From contig JBGSSS010000208.1 of the NCBI GenBank assembly GCA_041736895.1, positions 13,241 through 77,240 on the forward strand: 64,000 nucleotides of DNA. The letters run 5' to 3'. Below the pieces are notes generated by a model. It was given only the letters and a program-made list of their open reading frames with translations. It did not search any database and was not told the origin of the DNA. The position numbers and the translations under genes were made by a program. This DNA comes from JANRLT01 sp041736895 (GTDB lineage: Bacteria; Planctomycetota; Planctomycetia; Pirellulales; JALHPA01). The first letter of the stretch is position 1, and every line of letters begins with the position of its first letter. Below are positions 17,219 through 25,361 of this stretch, piece after piece.

Positions 17219-17641
17219 TTAGCCCAGGATTTTCAGCGTCATCGAACTGAGCGACTTGGTCATTTCGATCACTCCGACGTTGGCTTCGTAAGCGCGGGTC
17301 GCTTCGAGCGCGTCGACCGATTGTTCGACCATGTCGATGTCGGGATAGGCGACCCAGCCTTTGCGGGGGCCTTCTTTCACCGCGTCGGGATGGCCGGGCT
17401 GGAACTTCCAGCGCGGCTCTTGTTGGGCGATCTCGACGCTGTCGACTTTTACGCCATGAGCTCCTTCGGGAGTACTCACCGCGTTGTCGGTTTTGAAGAC
17501 AGTGAAGCGCGGCTGATAAGGCATCGCTTCGCCCGCTTCGTTATGCGTCGTATTCATGTTGGCGATATTGCCGGCGACGGCGTTCAAACGCATGCGCTGC
17601 GCAACAAGAGCACTGGTGCTGACATCGAGCGCGGAAAACAT
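17219..17641 (-). CDS. flgC: Flagellar proximal rod protein FlgC
   Basis: FlgC is a proximal rod subunit. The 140-residue protein starts MFSALDVSTSALVAQRMRLN with AGNIANMNTT, the rod-family N-terminal motif. It contains HPDAVKEGPRKGWVAYPDID and ends with ALEATRAYEANVGVIEMTKS, the FlgC C-terminal signature. It lies between flgB and fliE. Confidence 0.97.
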   Translation of the reverse strand: MFSALDVSTSALVAQRMRLNAVAGNIANMNTTHNEAGEAMPYQPRFTVFKTDNAVSTPEGAHGVKVDSVEIAQQEPRWKFQPGHPDAVKEGPRKGWVAYPDIDMVEQSVDALEATRAYEANVGVIEMTKSLSSMTLKILG

Positions 17642-17773
17642 CGAGACCTCCGAGTGATAACTCGTGGCAAAAATTCATCATTCCCTAAAGTAGGGCGGCG
17701 AATTATGCCGATGTTGGGCGATTCGCGAAAGATCGTTTCACAACGATCGCAGCAGAGAGATTGCTAGCAGCCT

Positions 17774-17850
17774 GTAGCCAAAGTCGTGAGACTTTGGACG
17801 AGCGACGCAGGTCCCGGCGCAAGCATCCAAGGTCTCACGACCTTGGCTAC
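17774..17850. repeat. REPIN (GTAG foot, CCAAGGTC family) between flgB and flgC
   Basis: GTAG at 17774 precedes the stem CCAAAGTCGTGAGACTTTGG. The inverted partner CCAAGGTCTCACGACCTTGG (17827-17846) is followed by CTAC. It ends 7 bp before the flgB stop. Confidence 0.85.
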
Positions 17851-17856
17851 ATTAGG

Positions 17857-18270
17857 TTACGGCCGTTCGGTGATGGCCGCTTGCAGGAGCCGGAACTGGC
17901 TGGTCATGATGGTCAGCGCCAGATTGTGTTGCATCTGGTTTTTGCTCAACGCGGCGATCTGGTGCTCCAGATTCACATCTCCTTCGTCATGCCGTACAAG
18001 ATTGCCCCATTCCAAGCCATGCTGCCCTGGTTTGCGTAGTTCGGCAAACCCATTGGCCGATTCCGCAGCCGACGCACTCCCCATCTTTTGCGCTTCCCAC
18101 ATCGATCGCAATTGATCTTCGAATTGCGCCGTATCGAGGTCCGCCGCCTTGTAACCCGGCGTATCAAGATTCGCGATGTTACCCGCCAGCAAGTTGTGGC
18201 GTGCTTGCGAGAAATTGACGACCTGCTCCAGCAACGGAACAGTGTTGGTTTGCAGCAAGCCATCGAGCAT
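17857..18270 (-). CDS. flgB: Flagellar proximal rod protein FlgB
   Basis: FlgB is a proximal rod subunit and the first gene of the flagellar block. The 137-residue product contains FSQARHNLLAGNIANLDTPG and YKAADLDTAQF, the rod-family N-terminal pattern, and ends with NLALTIMTSQFRLLQAAITE. The start at 18270 was chosen because GCGGAGAG precedes it and the conserved N-terminus begins there; an upstream ATG at 18303 would translate part of a REPIN. A sigma54 promoter lies about 170 bp upstream. Confidence 0.94.
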   Translation of the reverse strand: MLDGLLQTNTVPLLEQVVNFSQARHNLLAGNIANLDTPGYKAADLDTAQFEDQLRSMWEAQKMGSASAAESANGFAELRKPGQHGLEWGNLVRHDEGDVNLEHQIAALSKNQMQHNLALTIMTSQFRLLQAAITERP

Positions 18271-18295
18271 CGTGCGCTCTCCGCAAAAAAATCCC

Positions 18296-18379
18296 TTAGC
18301 CAAGGTCGTGAGACCTTGGAGGCACTGTGTGTAATCCAGACTTTCACGCGCACATCCAAAGTCTCACGACTTTGGCTAC
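18296..18379. repeat. REPIN (CCAAGGTC family) in the flgB leader
   Basis: CCAAGGTCGTGAGACCTTGG (18300-18319) is paired with CCAAAGTCTCACGACTTTGG (18356-18375) followed by CTAC. It lies between the predicted sigma54 promoter and the flgB start, so it would be part of the untranslated leader of the flagellar transcript. Confidence 0.85.
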
Positions 18380-18434
18380 AAAAAATATCCGTGGCGAGTT
18401 GTCAAAGAGCGAGTGTTGTCGCTCTTCACTCAAT

Positions 18435-18450
18435 GCAAGCGGGGTGCCAA
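18435..18450 (-). promoter_or_regulatory. Sigma54 (-24/-12) promoter for the flgB operon
   Basis: On the minus strand the sequence reads TTGGCAC, five bases, TTGC. The conserved GG and GC dinucleotides are exactly 12 bases apart, matching the sigma54 consensus TGGCAC-N5-TTGC. It faces flgB, with a predicted transcript start near 18423. The adjacent NtrC-type activator gene supports it. Confidence 0.85.
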
Positions 18451-18563
18451 TCTTCGCAAAGCGCGTTATTCGCCCGGCTTGACTGGTCAAGGTTTTCGCT
18501 TGTTTTCTCGCCTGTTTCGCTAGTTTTCTGATTCGCAGTCAACGTTACCCAACCGCTTGCGTC

Positions 18564-18581
18564 ATTGCCGCAAGCGGCAAT
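18564..18581. promoter_or_regulatory. Candidate enhancer site for the sigma54 activator
   Basis: ATTGCCGCAAGCGGCAAT is an 18-bp palindrome with 8-bp arms. Its centre is about 125 bp upstream of the -24 element, a usual distance for bacterial enhancer-binding proteins. A further half-site, ATTGCCGAT, follows at 18583. Binding by the neighbouring activator is inferred from position only. Confidence 0.5.
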
Positions 18582-18635
18582 TATTGCCGATTGTCGTAGG
18601 CAAAAAATGCGCTCTCTGATTATTCGCACGGAAAT

Positions 18636-18660
18636 CCCCCCGTCATTGACGGGGGGCTAA
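18636..18660. repeat. Single REP (CCCCCCGTC family) overlapping the activator stop codon
   Basis: The arms CCCCCCGTC/GACGGGGGG (18636-18656) are followed by CTAA. The TGA stop of the sigma54 activator gene (18643-18645) lies in the palindrome, and the last five residues, LAPRQ, are encoded by it. Confidence 0.85.
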
Positions 18661-20136
18661 TGGCGACTTTGCCCGCGGGCTATAGCCGTACAACTTCAGC
18701 TTCCCTGACAATGTTCGCACACCAATGCCGAGAGCCGTAGCGGTTTTTGCGCGGTGGCCATTGAAGCGTTCGAGGGTTGCTTCGATCAACTGTCGTTCCA
18801 TGTCCTGCATACTCACGTTCGCGGTTACTGATGGCGGTGTCACCGTCAACGTTCGTTCCAAATTCGCAACGCTTGTATTGCTTGGCGTTGAAACAGTCAT
18901 CGGGATCGAGATACCGCCCTCGAACAAATCCGCCGGCAGCCAATCTTGGAGCAATTCGGCCGTGATCGTCGATTCGAGACTCAAGACCGAAGCTCGCGTC
19001 ATCAGATTTTCCAACTCGCGGACATTCCCAGGCCAGCGATAAGTTTGCAACAACGCCGTGGCATAGTCGTCGAGTACGCAAGTCTCTCGTTGCAGCCGTG
19101 CGGCGGCGCGTTCCAGAAAGAACCTCGCGAGTTCGGGAATATCGTCAGTTCGCTCACGCAACGGAGGCAGCGTCAGCGGCACGACGTTCAAGCGAAAATA
19201 GAGATCTTCACGGAATCGGCCTTTGCTCGCTTCTTCGCGGAGCAACCGATTGCTCGTCGCCAGAACGCGCGTATCGACGTTGATCGTTTTGCTCGAGCCG
19301 ACGCGTTCGAAGCTCCGTTCTTGCAGCACGCGCAGGAGTTTGGCTTGCAGCGATAATTCGATTTCCGAAATTTCGTCGAGGAGAATCGTCCCTTTGTGGG
19401 CTAATTCAAAGCGGCCAGTGCGAGCTGAGTCCGCGCCGGTGAAGGCACCTTTTTCGTGGCCAAAGAGTTCGCTCTCCATCAACTGCGCCGACAAGACGGG
19501 GCAGTTCAAACTAACGAGCGGTGTGCCCGCGCGATCGCTGCAGGCATGAACCATCCGCGCGACCATTTCCTTGCCGGTGCCGCTTTCGCCGGTAATGAGC
19601 ACGGTTTCGTTGGTGCGCGCAACTTGCTGGATGCGTTTGCGCAAGGCCTGCATCTTCTGGCTCGAGCCGATCAAGCTGGGGTTCGAGTCGAATGCGGACG
19701 GACCAGGGAGTTCGGCCTTGTCGAGCAGACGCCCGCGTTCGAGCGCCGCGCCGACAACTCGTTCGAGTTGTTCGATATTGAATGGTTTTTCGAGGTAATC
19801 AAACGCTCCAAGCCGCATCGCTTCGACCGCTGTATGCACCGTGGCGTGCGCGGTGATCATGATGATCTGCGCGCCGTGCGGACGCCGCGCGAGCCGGCGG
19901 ATGAACTCGATGCCCGTCATACCAGGCATCTGCAAGTCGGTAATAATCAAGTCGTACGAGACCGATTCCAACTGTTCGAGTGCAATAATTGCGCTGGGGT
20001 GGCCGCAGACATGATGGCCGAGCGCGCGGAGGACGTCGAGCAGCGATTCGCGCGCGGCGCTATTGTCGTCGACGACCATGATTCGGCCCGACAACATGGC
20101 GGCGGCATCGGCCGAGATGACTTGAGCGGAACTCAT
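18643..20136 (-). CDS. Sigma54-dependent response regulator, NtrC/FlgR type
   Basis: The 497-residue protein has a receiver domain (about 18-130) with DD at 23-24, phospho-acceptor Asp67 in LIITDLQMPGMTG, and KPF. An AAA+ domain follows with Walker A GESGTGKE (183-190) and the sigma54-contact motif GAFTGA (230-235). A Fis-type helix-turn-helix ends the protein (about 450-490, LIEATLERFNGHRAKTATAL). The start at 20136 overlaps the kinase stop (ATGA) and has AGGAAGG upstream. Next to a kinase and in front of a sigma54 promoter for flgB, it is most likely the flagellar activator (FlgR-like). Its C-terminus and stop come from a repeat. Confidence 0.93.
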   Translation of the reverse strand: MSSAQVISADAAAMLSGRIMVVDDNSAARESLLDVLRALGHHVCGHPSAIIALEQLESVSYDLIITDLQMPGMTGIEFIRRLARRPHGAQIIMITAHATVHTAVEAMRLGAFDYLEKPFNIEQLERVVGAALERGRLLDKAELPGPSAFDSNPSLIGSSQKMQALRKRIQQVARTNETVLITGESGTGKEMVARMVHACSDRAGTPLVSLNCPVLSAQLMESELFGHEKGAFTGADSARTGRFELAHKGTILLDEISEIELSLQAKLLRVLQERSFERVGSSKTINVDTRVLATSNRLLREEASKGRFREDLYFRLNVVPLTLPPLRERTDDIPELARFFLERAAARLQRETCVLDDYATALLQTYRWPGNVRELENLMTRASVLSLESTITAELLQDWLPADLFEGGISIPMTVSTPSNTSVANLERTLTVTPPSVTANVSMQDMERQLIEATLERFNGHRAKTATALGIGVRTLSGKLKLYGYSPRAKSPLAPRQ

Positions 20137-21029
20137 GCAGCCTTCCTGATCGGAGTTGTTTGTGCTTGGTTGTGGTCTTTGGCCGTGGTGGGGAATTGCA
20201 GCGTCGTTGCGCCCGCGGCTTTGCGGGGAAAGCTGAGCGTGATTGCCGCGCCGCCTTCGGGGCAGTTTTGCAGCCAAAGTTCACCACTGTGCGATTCCAT
20301 GATCCGCTCGACGATCGATAAACCAAGGCCCGTGCCGTTGTGTTTGGTCGTAAAGAACGGTTCTGCGGCGCGATGCAGGGCTTCGTCGCTCCAGCCAGGG
20401 CCGTTGTCGGCAATTTCGAGTTCCCAGCGATCGTGCGTCAGCACCGTCGTAACGTGTAATTCGCCACCGCTAGGAAGCACATCGAGTGCGTTGAGAACAA
20501 TGTTGACCGTCGCGCGCCGAAGCATTTCGCTGTCAATCGGGAGCGGATCGCATTGGTGCAGATCCAAGCGCAGGGTCACACCTTGGGCGGTCAATTGTGG
20601 TTGCAGCGATTCAAGCGAGTGACGCACAACATCGCCAGCGGCGATCGGCTCGAGCTTCGCTTCGCGGTCCGCGGTGAAATGCAGCAAGTCGCTGACCGTG
20701 ACTTCGAGCGCCGTAAAGCCGGTGCCGATCTTGTCGAGGATCTCGCGGCTCGAAGGATCGCCAGCGATCTTGCGACGCAACAGACTGAAGTACAACGACA
20801 CCGGCACAAGGGTGTTGCGAACCTCGTGGGCGATGTGCGCGGCCATTTGGCCGAGGTCAGCCAGACGGTTCTTGCGCGCCAGTTCGCGGTTCTTTTGTTC
20901 CAACTCTTCGGTTAGCCGGCGCACTTCGCTGCGCAGCGATTCGTGGGTCTGTTCCAAACGGACCGTCGCCGCCTGCCAAGCATGCAGGATCCGCGAGAGA
21001 TCGGGACTCGATGTACTTTGGTCGCTCAT
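20133..21029 (-). CDS. Cytosolic sensor histidine kinase, FlgS type
   Basis: The 298-residue kinase has no membrane segment. An N-terminal coiled coil (about 15-55) leads into the HisKA domain with His68 in MAAHIAHEVRN. The HATPase domain follows with an N-box (RRATVNIVLNALDVLPSGGE), DNGPGW, FFTTKHNGTGLGLSI and a final Gly-rich strand. It overlaps the sigma54 activator gene by 4 bp, so the two are almost certainly a pair. A soluble kinase with an NtrC-type partner beside flagellar genes resembles FlgS/FlgR of Campylobacter and Helicobacter; the input signal is unknown. Confidence 0.9.
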   Translation of the reverse strand: MSDQSTSSPDLSRILHAWQAATVRLEQTHESLRSEVRRLTEELEQKNRELARKNRLADLGQMAAHIAHEVRNTLVPVSLYFSLLRRKIAGDPSSREILDKIGTGFTALEVTVSDLLHFTADREAKLEPIAAGDVVRHSLESLQPQLTAQGVTLRLDLHQCDPLPIDSEMLRRATVNIVLNALDVLPSGGELHVTTVLTHDRWELEIADNGPGWSDEALHRAAEPFFTTKHNGTGLGLSIVERIMESHSGELWLQNCPEGGAAITLSFPRKAAGATTLQFPTTAKDHNQAQTTPIRKAA

Positions 21030-21031
21030 CG

Positions 21032-21496
21032 TTAGCCCTCCGAGGCTAGGTCAAGTTGGGATAAAGAAACGGAACCTTGCCACGCTTCGTCGTGATACGC
21101 CGAGTTCGCGCGGGCGGTGAATTGCAAAGCTTCGATCTGCCGCGCGTTTTCATCGCGCTGCTGGATCATCTGTTGTTCGCTGGATTGCTCTTGCGCCAGA
21201 ATCATCCGCAGCAACTCTTCGCAGCGGCGTAATTGTTCTTGGCAACGGAGCCGTTCGGCTGCAGATGGCCAAGGCCGAGATTCGGGGGCCTGGTCTTTGA
21301 AAGGGCAAAGTGCCGATTCGACATCGTTCAAGCCGCCGAGGACGCGTTGTTTGACGCCGAGCAGTTTGAGCAACTGCATGTAGTCGCCGGCGTCGATGAA
21401 TTCGACCTGGCTTTGGCCAAGTTCGACCAATCGTTCGAGCAGCGAGAGCTTAAGCTCGACGAGAGTCGCAAGTCGGGTTGTGTCACTGGTCTTCAT
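21032..21496 (-). CDS. FlgN-like flagellar chaperone
   Basis: The 154-residue protein is predominantly helical and charged. It matches the FlgN pattern: an N-terminal helix with LVELKLSLLERLVELGQSQ, then GDYMQLLKLLGVKQRVLGGL, where the K-x-x-L-L region is typical. FlgN escorts the hook-filament junction proteins FlgK and FlgL to the export gate. The start at 21496 avoids reading into a REPIN. It lies 2 bp from the kinase gene. The family call is based on pattern and flagellar context. Confidence 0.7.
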   Translation of the reverse strand: MKTSDTTRLATLVELKLSLLERLVELGQSQVEFIDAGDYMQLLKLLGVKQRVLGGLNDVESALCPFKDQAPESRPWPSAAERLRCQEQLRRCEELLRMILAQEQSSEQQMIQQRDENARQIEALQFTARANSAYHDEAWQGSVSLSQLDLASEG

Positions 21497-21503
21497 GACG
21501 TTT

Positions 21504-21589
21504 GGTGCCACTGGCTCCGCCAGTGCTCTTTTGTCCTAAGAAATCAGCAAGACTTGCAGAAAAATTCCACTGGCAAAGCCAGTGGCACC
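21504..21589. repeat. REPIN (GGTGC foot, CACTGGC family)
   Basis: GGTGC precedes the stem CACTGGC-TCC-GCCAGTG. The partner stem CACTGGC-AAA-GCCAGTG (21568-21584) is followed by GCACC. It fills the gap between the FlgN-like and TPR genes. A degenerate pair of the same family lies at 41681-41741. Confidence 0.8.
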
Positions 21590-21609
21590 CTGCTGCTTGT
21601 GTTTCATAA

Positions 21610-24168
21610 CTACAACTTCCCCATCCAATCCAAAATTCTCTGCCATTCCGCCGCGTCGTGATTCGTCGTCGAGACAAAGTTTGACTGCTCGCGTTGCAGG
21701 CGTTCCAACGCCAGTTTTGCTTGGTCCAAGGTCGCTTGGGCTTCTTCCAGTTGACCGACTTTGCGCTGACAAGTCGCGAGTTGGAAGTAGGCATCGAGCA
21801 CTTGCGGCTCACTTTGATAGCGATTTATCATCGTTGTGTACACCCCGATTGCTTCTTGAAAGCGATCTAATTCATAAAGGGTGGCAGCCTGGGCAAAGTA
21901 ACAATTTCGCAGCAACGAGTATTCCACCGTCGTCAAAGGCTGATCTTCGCGGCGATTGGCAAGCGATTCCTGAACCAAGACATAGTCATTCATCGCCGCG
22001 GCAAGCAAGCCGCGTAGCTCCTTGGCGTATTCATCGCGGGCCGTTTGGATTGTGCTAGCGTTGAGTCGCTTCCGCGGATATGCCGCCAACGCGCGGTAAG
22101 CTTCTGCTACCAAATAGCGGCTCGGTACTGCTTGCTGGGCATTCGGGTAACGCTCGATGGCTTCTTCCAAACGGCGAATCGCTTCGTGGTACAGCTCCTG
22201 TGCCTGTTGTTCCTCGGGTGTGGTCACCGCTGAGTTGGTATTAGGCGGGTTTTGGCTTTCGACGAGCTGCGCATCTCCAAAGAGCAGTCGGCCCAGTCCA
22301 AAGAGCGCGTCACGCCATTCGGTGCTGGCCGGCGTAAGCTGGCCGCTTTCCAAATTGAGCAGGTACAGCTCCTTGACCGCCGCACGATCTCCCTTGTCGA
22401 GTAAAGCCCGCGCCGCCAGAAGCCGCGCACGATAACACGAAGCATCGCGCGGATAATCGGCAATGCATTCACGCAACGTCGTGAGCGCCTCTTGATAGCG
22501 GCCGAGTAGAACCTGGCATTCGCCGTAACGCAGCAACGCCAGCGGACGGCGGCTGCGCTGCTCGTAACGGAGATATTCACGCAATTGCCGCAGCGCCGCG
22601 GCGTAATCTTTGCCGAGGAAATAATACTCGGCGCTGCTCCAGACTTGATCCAGGTAATGCGCATCGGTGAAGTGCAGCTTGGCGAGTTCCTCGTAGTCGC
22701 GGCCCGCTGCGCGGTAGAGTTCAGCCGATTTTTTACGAGCCAATTCGCCGGCGGCTTGCGACTGGATCGCCTCATCGATCAAGAGTTCGTCTGCCCAAGC
22801 GATCCGGGCTTGAGCCAGAAGTTCATTCGCTGTTTCTGGGGTGAGCATCGCGCTGCTGGCCTGAGCCAGATCTACCGCGGCGGCGAAATTCTTTTTGTCA
22901 AATTCTTCGCGATAGGTTGCCATGATCTGTTCGCGCACCGCGGACCAAGGGAACAGCGGATTGTGATATTCATCAGCATGGCCGGCCGAGTTAATTCCCT
23001 CGATCAAAGTCGGAACGACGTCTTCGTGCAGGCCCAATTCGCGCGCCAGCGTCGCTTCGGCAAAGGCCGCGGTGATGCCCTCGGGACTCGTCGGATACGC
23101 GGTGCGCGTTCGTTGGAAGGTTTCCCAAGCTTGTTGCCGCTGGCCGAGTTCGCGCCGGCAAACTCCATTGAGATATAACGCTTGGCGTTGAATCTTTTCA
23201 CGACCGTTGCCGCGGGCAAAAGCTTCGTTCAGGATACGAATTGCATCTTTGTAGAGACTTTTGGCCTTGTCGTTAAGTTCCGGCTCCGCCCGCGCGTTCG
23301 TGATCTGCAATTCAGCAGCGAGCAGAAGTCCTTCGAGGGCCGCGGTTGTGTCACTCCGCAATTTGCGCAAAATTTCGCGGCACTCTTCCCCCTGCCCCAT
23401 GCGAAACAAAATGCGCGCCCGCATGAGCAGCCCCTCTTGACGCGGCGTGATCGCCAGATCGTCGTGCTCCAAGTAGCTGGTGTTGTAATCGAGAGCCTTT
23501 TTCAAGTCGGGTTCCGGTTCCGCCAGCCAAGCCAGCATCCCCAGGCGATGCAACTCCGAAGTGCGGCCGAGTTCTTTGTTCGTTTCGATCGCTTGCTCGA
23601 GTTCCGTCCGTGCCGCCGCGGCGTTGCCCCCTTGAACATAAGTGGCACAGAGCCAATACAGAGCTGGGCCCTGATAGTCCCAAGGGATTCCTTTTTGCTT
23701 CGCCGCGATAAGATAGCGCGACGCCTGCCGCGCCATGCGAATCTGATCGCGATCCCACATGCGCTCCGCATCTTGCGCCAGCAAAATTCCGCGAATCAGG
23801 TCCGGCCCGCCAAAATCATCGTCGGTGAGCAGATCATGTGCTTCGAGTTCATCGAGCAAGCGCAGTGACTCGCGATAGGCCCCGCGATCGAGGGCCGCGA
23901 GCGCGTCGCGGAGTTTGATGTTCGGCTTCTCGGGTTCGGGAATCGGTTTGACGCGTTCTTGCGCGACAAACCACAGCATGGCCAAGAACGACAGAGTCCC
24001 CAAACTGACCAAGATGATCAGCAGCCGATGTTTGGGATTCGACCACGGCCCGGCAAAGATCGCTTTCGGCGCGGCCGCTAAAGGCTTAACGAACCGTGTT
24101 AGCTTGCGTCGTGCGCGCGGGGCGGCCGTGTTTTGTTCTGACGGCGGCGGAGCGACGGCGGTAGACAT
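21610..24168 (-). CDS. Membrane-anchored TPR repeat protein
   Basis: The 852-residue protein has a basic Pro/Ala-rich N-terminus, one membrane helix (about 48-70, LLIILVSLGTLSFLAMLWFV) and a long helical-repeat region on the far side. Several tetratricopeptide-like units are visible, such as ALYWLCATYVQGGNAAAART, RLEEAIERYPNAQQAVPSRY and AYFQLATCQRKVGQLEEAQA. The anchor and repeat layout is that of an extracytoplasmic scaffold. Start at 24168 follows a short, poorly conserved upstream extension. It is first in the leftward run that ends in the kinase-activator pair, but a flagellar role is only inferred from position. Confidence 0.75.
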   Translation of the reverse strand: MSTAVAPPPSEQNTAAPRARRKLTRFVKPLAAAPKAIFAGPWSNPKHRLLIILVSLGTLSFLAMLWFVAQERVKPIPEPEKPNIKLRDALAALDRGAYRESLRLLDELEAHDLLTDDDFGGPDLIRGILLAQDAERMWDRDQIRMARQASRYLIAAKQKGIPWDYQGPALYWLCATYVQGGNAAAARTELEQAIETNKELGRTSELHRLGMLAWLAEPEPDLKKALDYNTSYLEHDDLAITPRQEGLLMRARILFRMGQGEECREILRKLRSDTTAALEGLLLAAELQITNARAEPELNDKAKSLYKDAIRILNEAFARGNGREKIQRQALYLNGVCRRELGQRQQAWETFQRTRTAYPTSPEGITAAFAEATLARELGLHEDVVPTLIEGINSAGHADEYHNPLFPWSAVREQIMATYREEFDKKNFAAAVDLAQASSAMLTPETANELLAQARIAWADELLIDEAIQSQAAGELARKKSAELYRAAGRDYEELAKLHFTDAHYLDQVWSSAEYYFLGKDYAAALRQLREYLRYEQRSRRPLALLRYGECQVLLGRYQEALTTLRECIADYPRDASCYRARLLAARALLDKGDRAAVKELYLLNLESGQLTPASTEWRDALFGLGRLLFGDAQLVESQNPPNTNSAVTTPEEQQAQELYHEAIRRLEEAIERYPNAQQAVPSRYLVAEAYRALAAYPRKRLNASTIQTARDEYAKELRGLLAAAMNDYVLVQESLANRREDQPLTTVEYSLLRNCYFAQAATLYELDRFQEAIGVYTTMINRYQSEPQVLDAYFQLATCQRKVGQLEEAQATLDQAKLALERLQREQSNFVSTTNHDAAEWQRILDWMGKL

Positions 24169-24240
24169 CAATGCAGCCTGAGCGCAAATCCATGCGCGAT
24201 GCTGCAAGAGCGCAGCACGGCGGGCTAAGTAGATACCGAT

Positions 24241-24291
24241 CCGTAGCGTTACGGTCAAGAGAAGCGTGCTTAGCCCGAGCCTCTACGCTCG
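24241..24291. repeat. Two short hairpins upstream of the TPR gene
   Basis: CCGTAGCGTTACGG (24241-24254) has 5-bp arms. TAGCC followed by arms CGAGC/GCTCG (24276-24291) resembles a REP foot and stem. The relationship to the other families is uncertain. Confidence 0.4.
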
Positions 24292-24329
24292 ACAGTTAGC
24301 CGGCCGCGGACGGCACGGCGAAGCGAAGC

Positions 24330-25058
24330 TTACAGCACTTCCTGCGATTCGACCGACTCAAAGGCCGTCTCGTCAGGCTGCGTGACTTGCTCCATGATCC
24401 AGCGGTCAAGATCCGCTAGCACGAGTTTGCAAAGGCCATCCTTGCCCGGATACTGCCGCAACATCACCCGCAGCCCCGCAGCATGAAACAGCCGTAGGTC
24501 ATTGCAAGCACGTTCGACGGGGTAGAACGTGCTTTGTTGATAGCTAGTCAGGAAGAGCGGAACTTCGCGGGCGACTTCGAGGTTGGCGAGCGGCGACCCG
24601 CCGGCAGGAAACCCGCCGCCGAGTGAAATGGCACCGGCAAAAAGTTCGGGATGACGCAGGGCGATTTCAATCGCCATTGCCCCGCCATTTTCCATGCCGG
24701 CCAAGTAAATGCGGCGCGGCGAGACGTTGTATTTTGTTTGAGCTGCTTCCAAACAACGCAAAGCTCGCTGTTCGGCCAGACGGCAGTTGACTCGCGACCA
24801 ATCATAGAACCGGCCTGCTTGTTCTGTGCCGCGCGGAGCGACGGCGACATAATTTCGTAAGCTCAGGTGCGGCATGACCCGCAGCAGATCGTGCTCGTTG
24901 CCTTGGCGGCCATGCAGCCAAATCACGAGAGGGTAGGCGTAATTGGGTTCGTAATGGAGCGGAGCGAAGAGTGCCAGATGCAGAGGATCCGACGCGCTGG
25001 ACGGCAGAAGAGTGTTGGCGGGAAGTGCAAAATGTTTGGCGACGGCGCGTCGGTTCAT
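24330..25058 (-). CDS. Alpha/beta-hydrolase-fold protein lacking a recognisable catalytic triad
   Basis: The 242-residue product follows the carboxylesterase/PHB-depolymerase-like fold: YPLVIWLHGRQGNEHDLLRV (oxyanion strand), then RRIYLAGMENGGAMAIEIAL, where the nucleophile elbow is expected. The usual G-x-S-x-G reads G-M-E-N-G, so the serine is a glutamate (codon GAA). The regions where Asp and His normally follow (LFLTSYQQSTFYPVERA and QYPGKDGLCKLVLADLDRWI) also lack the expected residues. The fold appears intact, so a non-catalytic or altered function is likely. The start at 25058 was chosen because the upstream extension is low quality. Confidence 0.8.
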   Translation of the reverse strand: MNRRAVAKHFALPANTLLPSSASDPLHLALFAPLHYEPNYAYPLVIWLHGRQGNEHDLLRVMPHLSLRNYVAVAPRGTEQAGRFYDWSRVNCRLAEQRALRCLEAAQTKYNVSPRRIYLAGMENGGAMAIEIALRHPELFAGAISLGGGFPAGGSPLANLEVAREVPLFLTSYQQSTFYPVERACNDLRLFHAAGLRVMLRQYPGKDGLCKLVLADLDRWIMEQVTQPDETAFESVESQEVL

Positions 25059-25361
25059 AGCTCGTGGGGGAGAGAAGTTTTCCAAAGCTGAGAGAGGAGA
25101 TTCGTGCCGGCGCGTGATTCGACTTGTTGCTCGAGCTGTGCTGCTCAAGATTTGCTATTCAAGTTGAATCACAGCCATCCGCGCTCCGACGATGTTTGGA
25201 CTGTACTGAAATCACCGAAAAAATGTCAATCGCGAAACCCGCTAGCAAAGCACAATTGGCGCTTGCGGCGCTGCTGAAAATTTATCCGCTTCTGAATTCA
25301 CGAGCCGCGCGGCGGCTGGCGCGAGATTTGATGCTAGCTCCGCGCGAGCCTTGCCAGCATC
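25059..25361. other. Intergenic region upstream of the hydrolase-like gene
   Basis: No gene, hairpin or promoter was recognised with confidence in these 303 bp. A 55-codon frame starting MSIAKPASKAQ at 25223 on the + strand runs into the 3' end of mdh and was not accepted. Confidence 0.5.
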
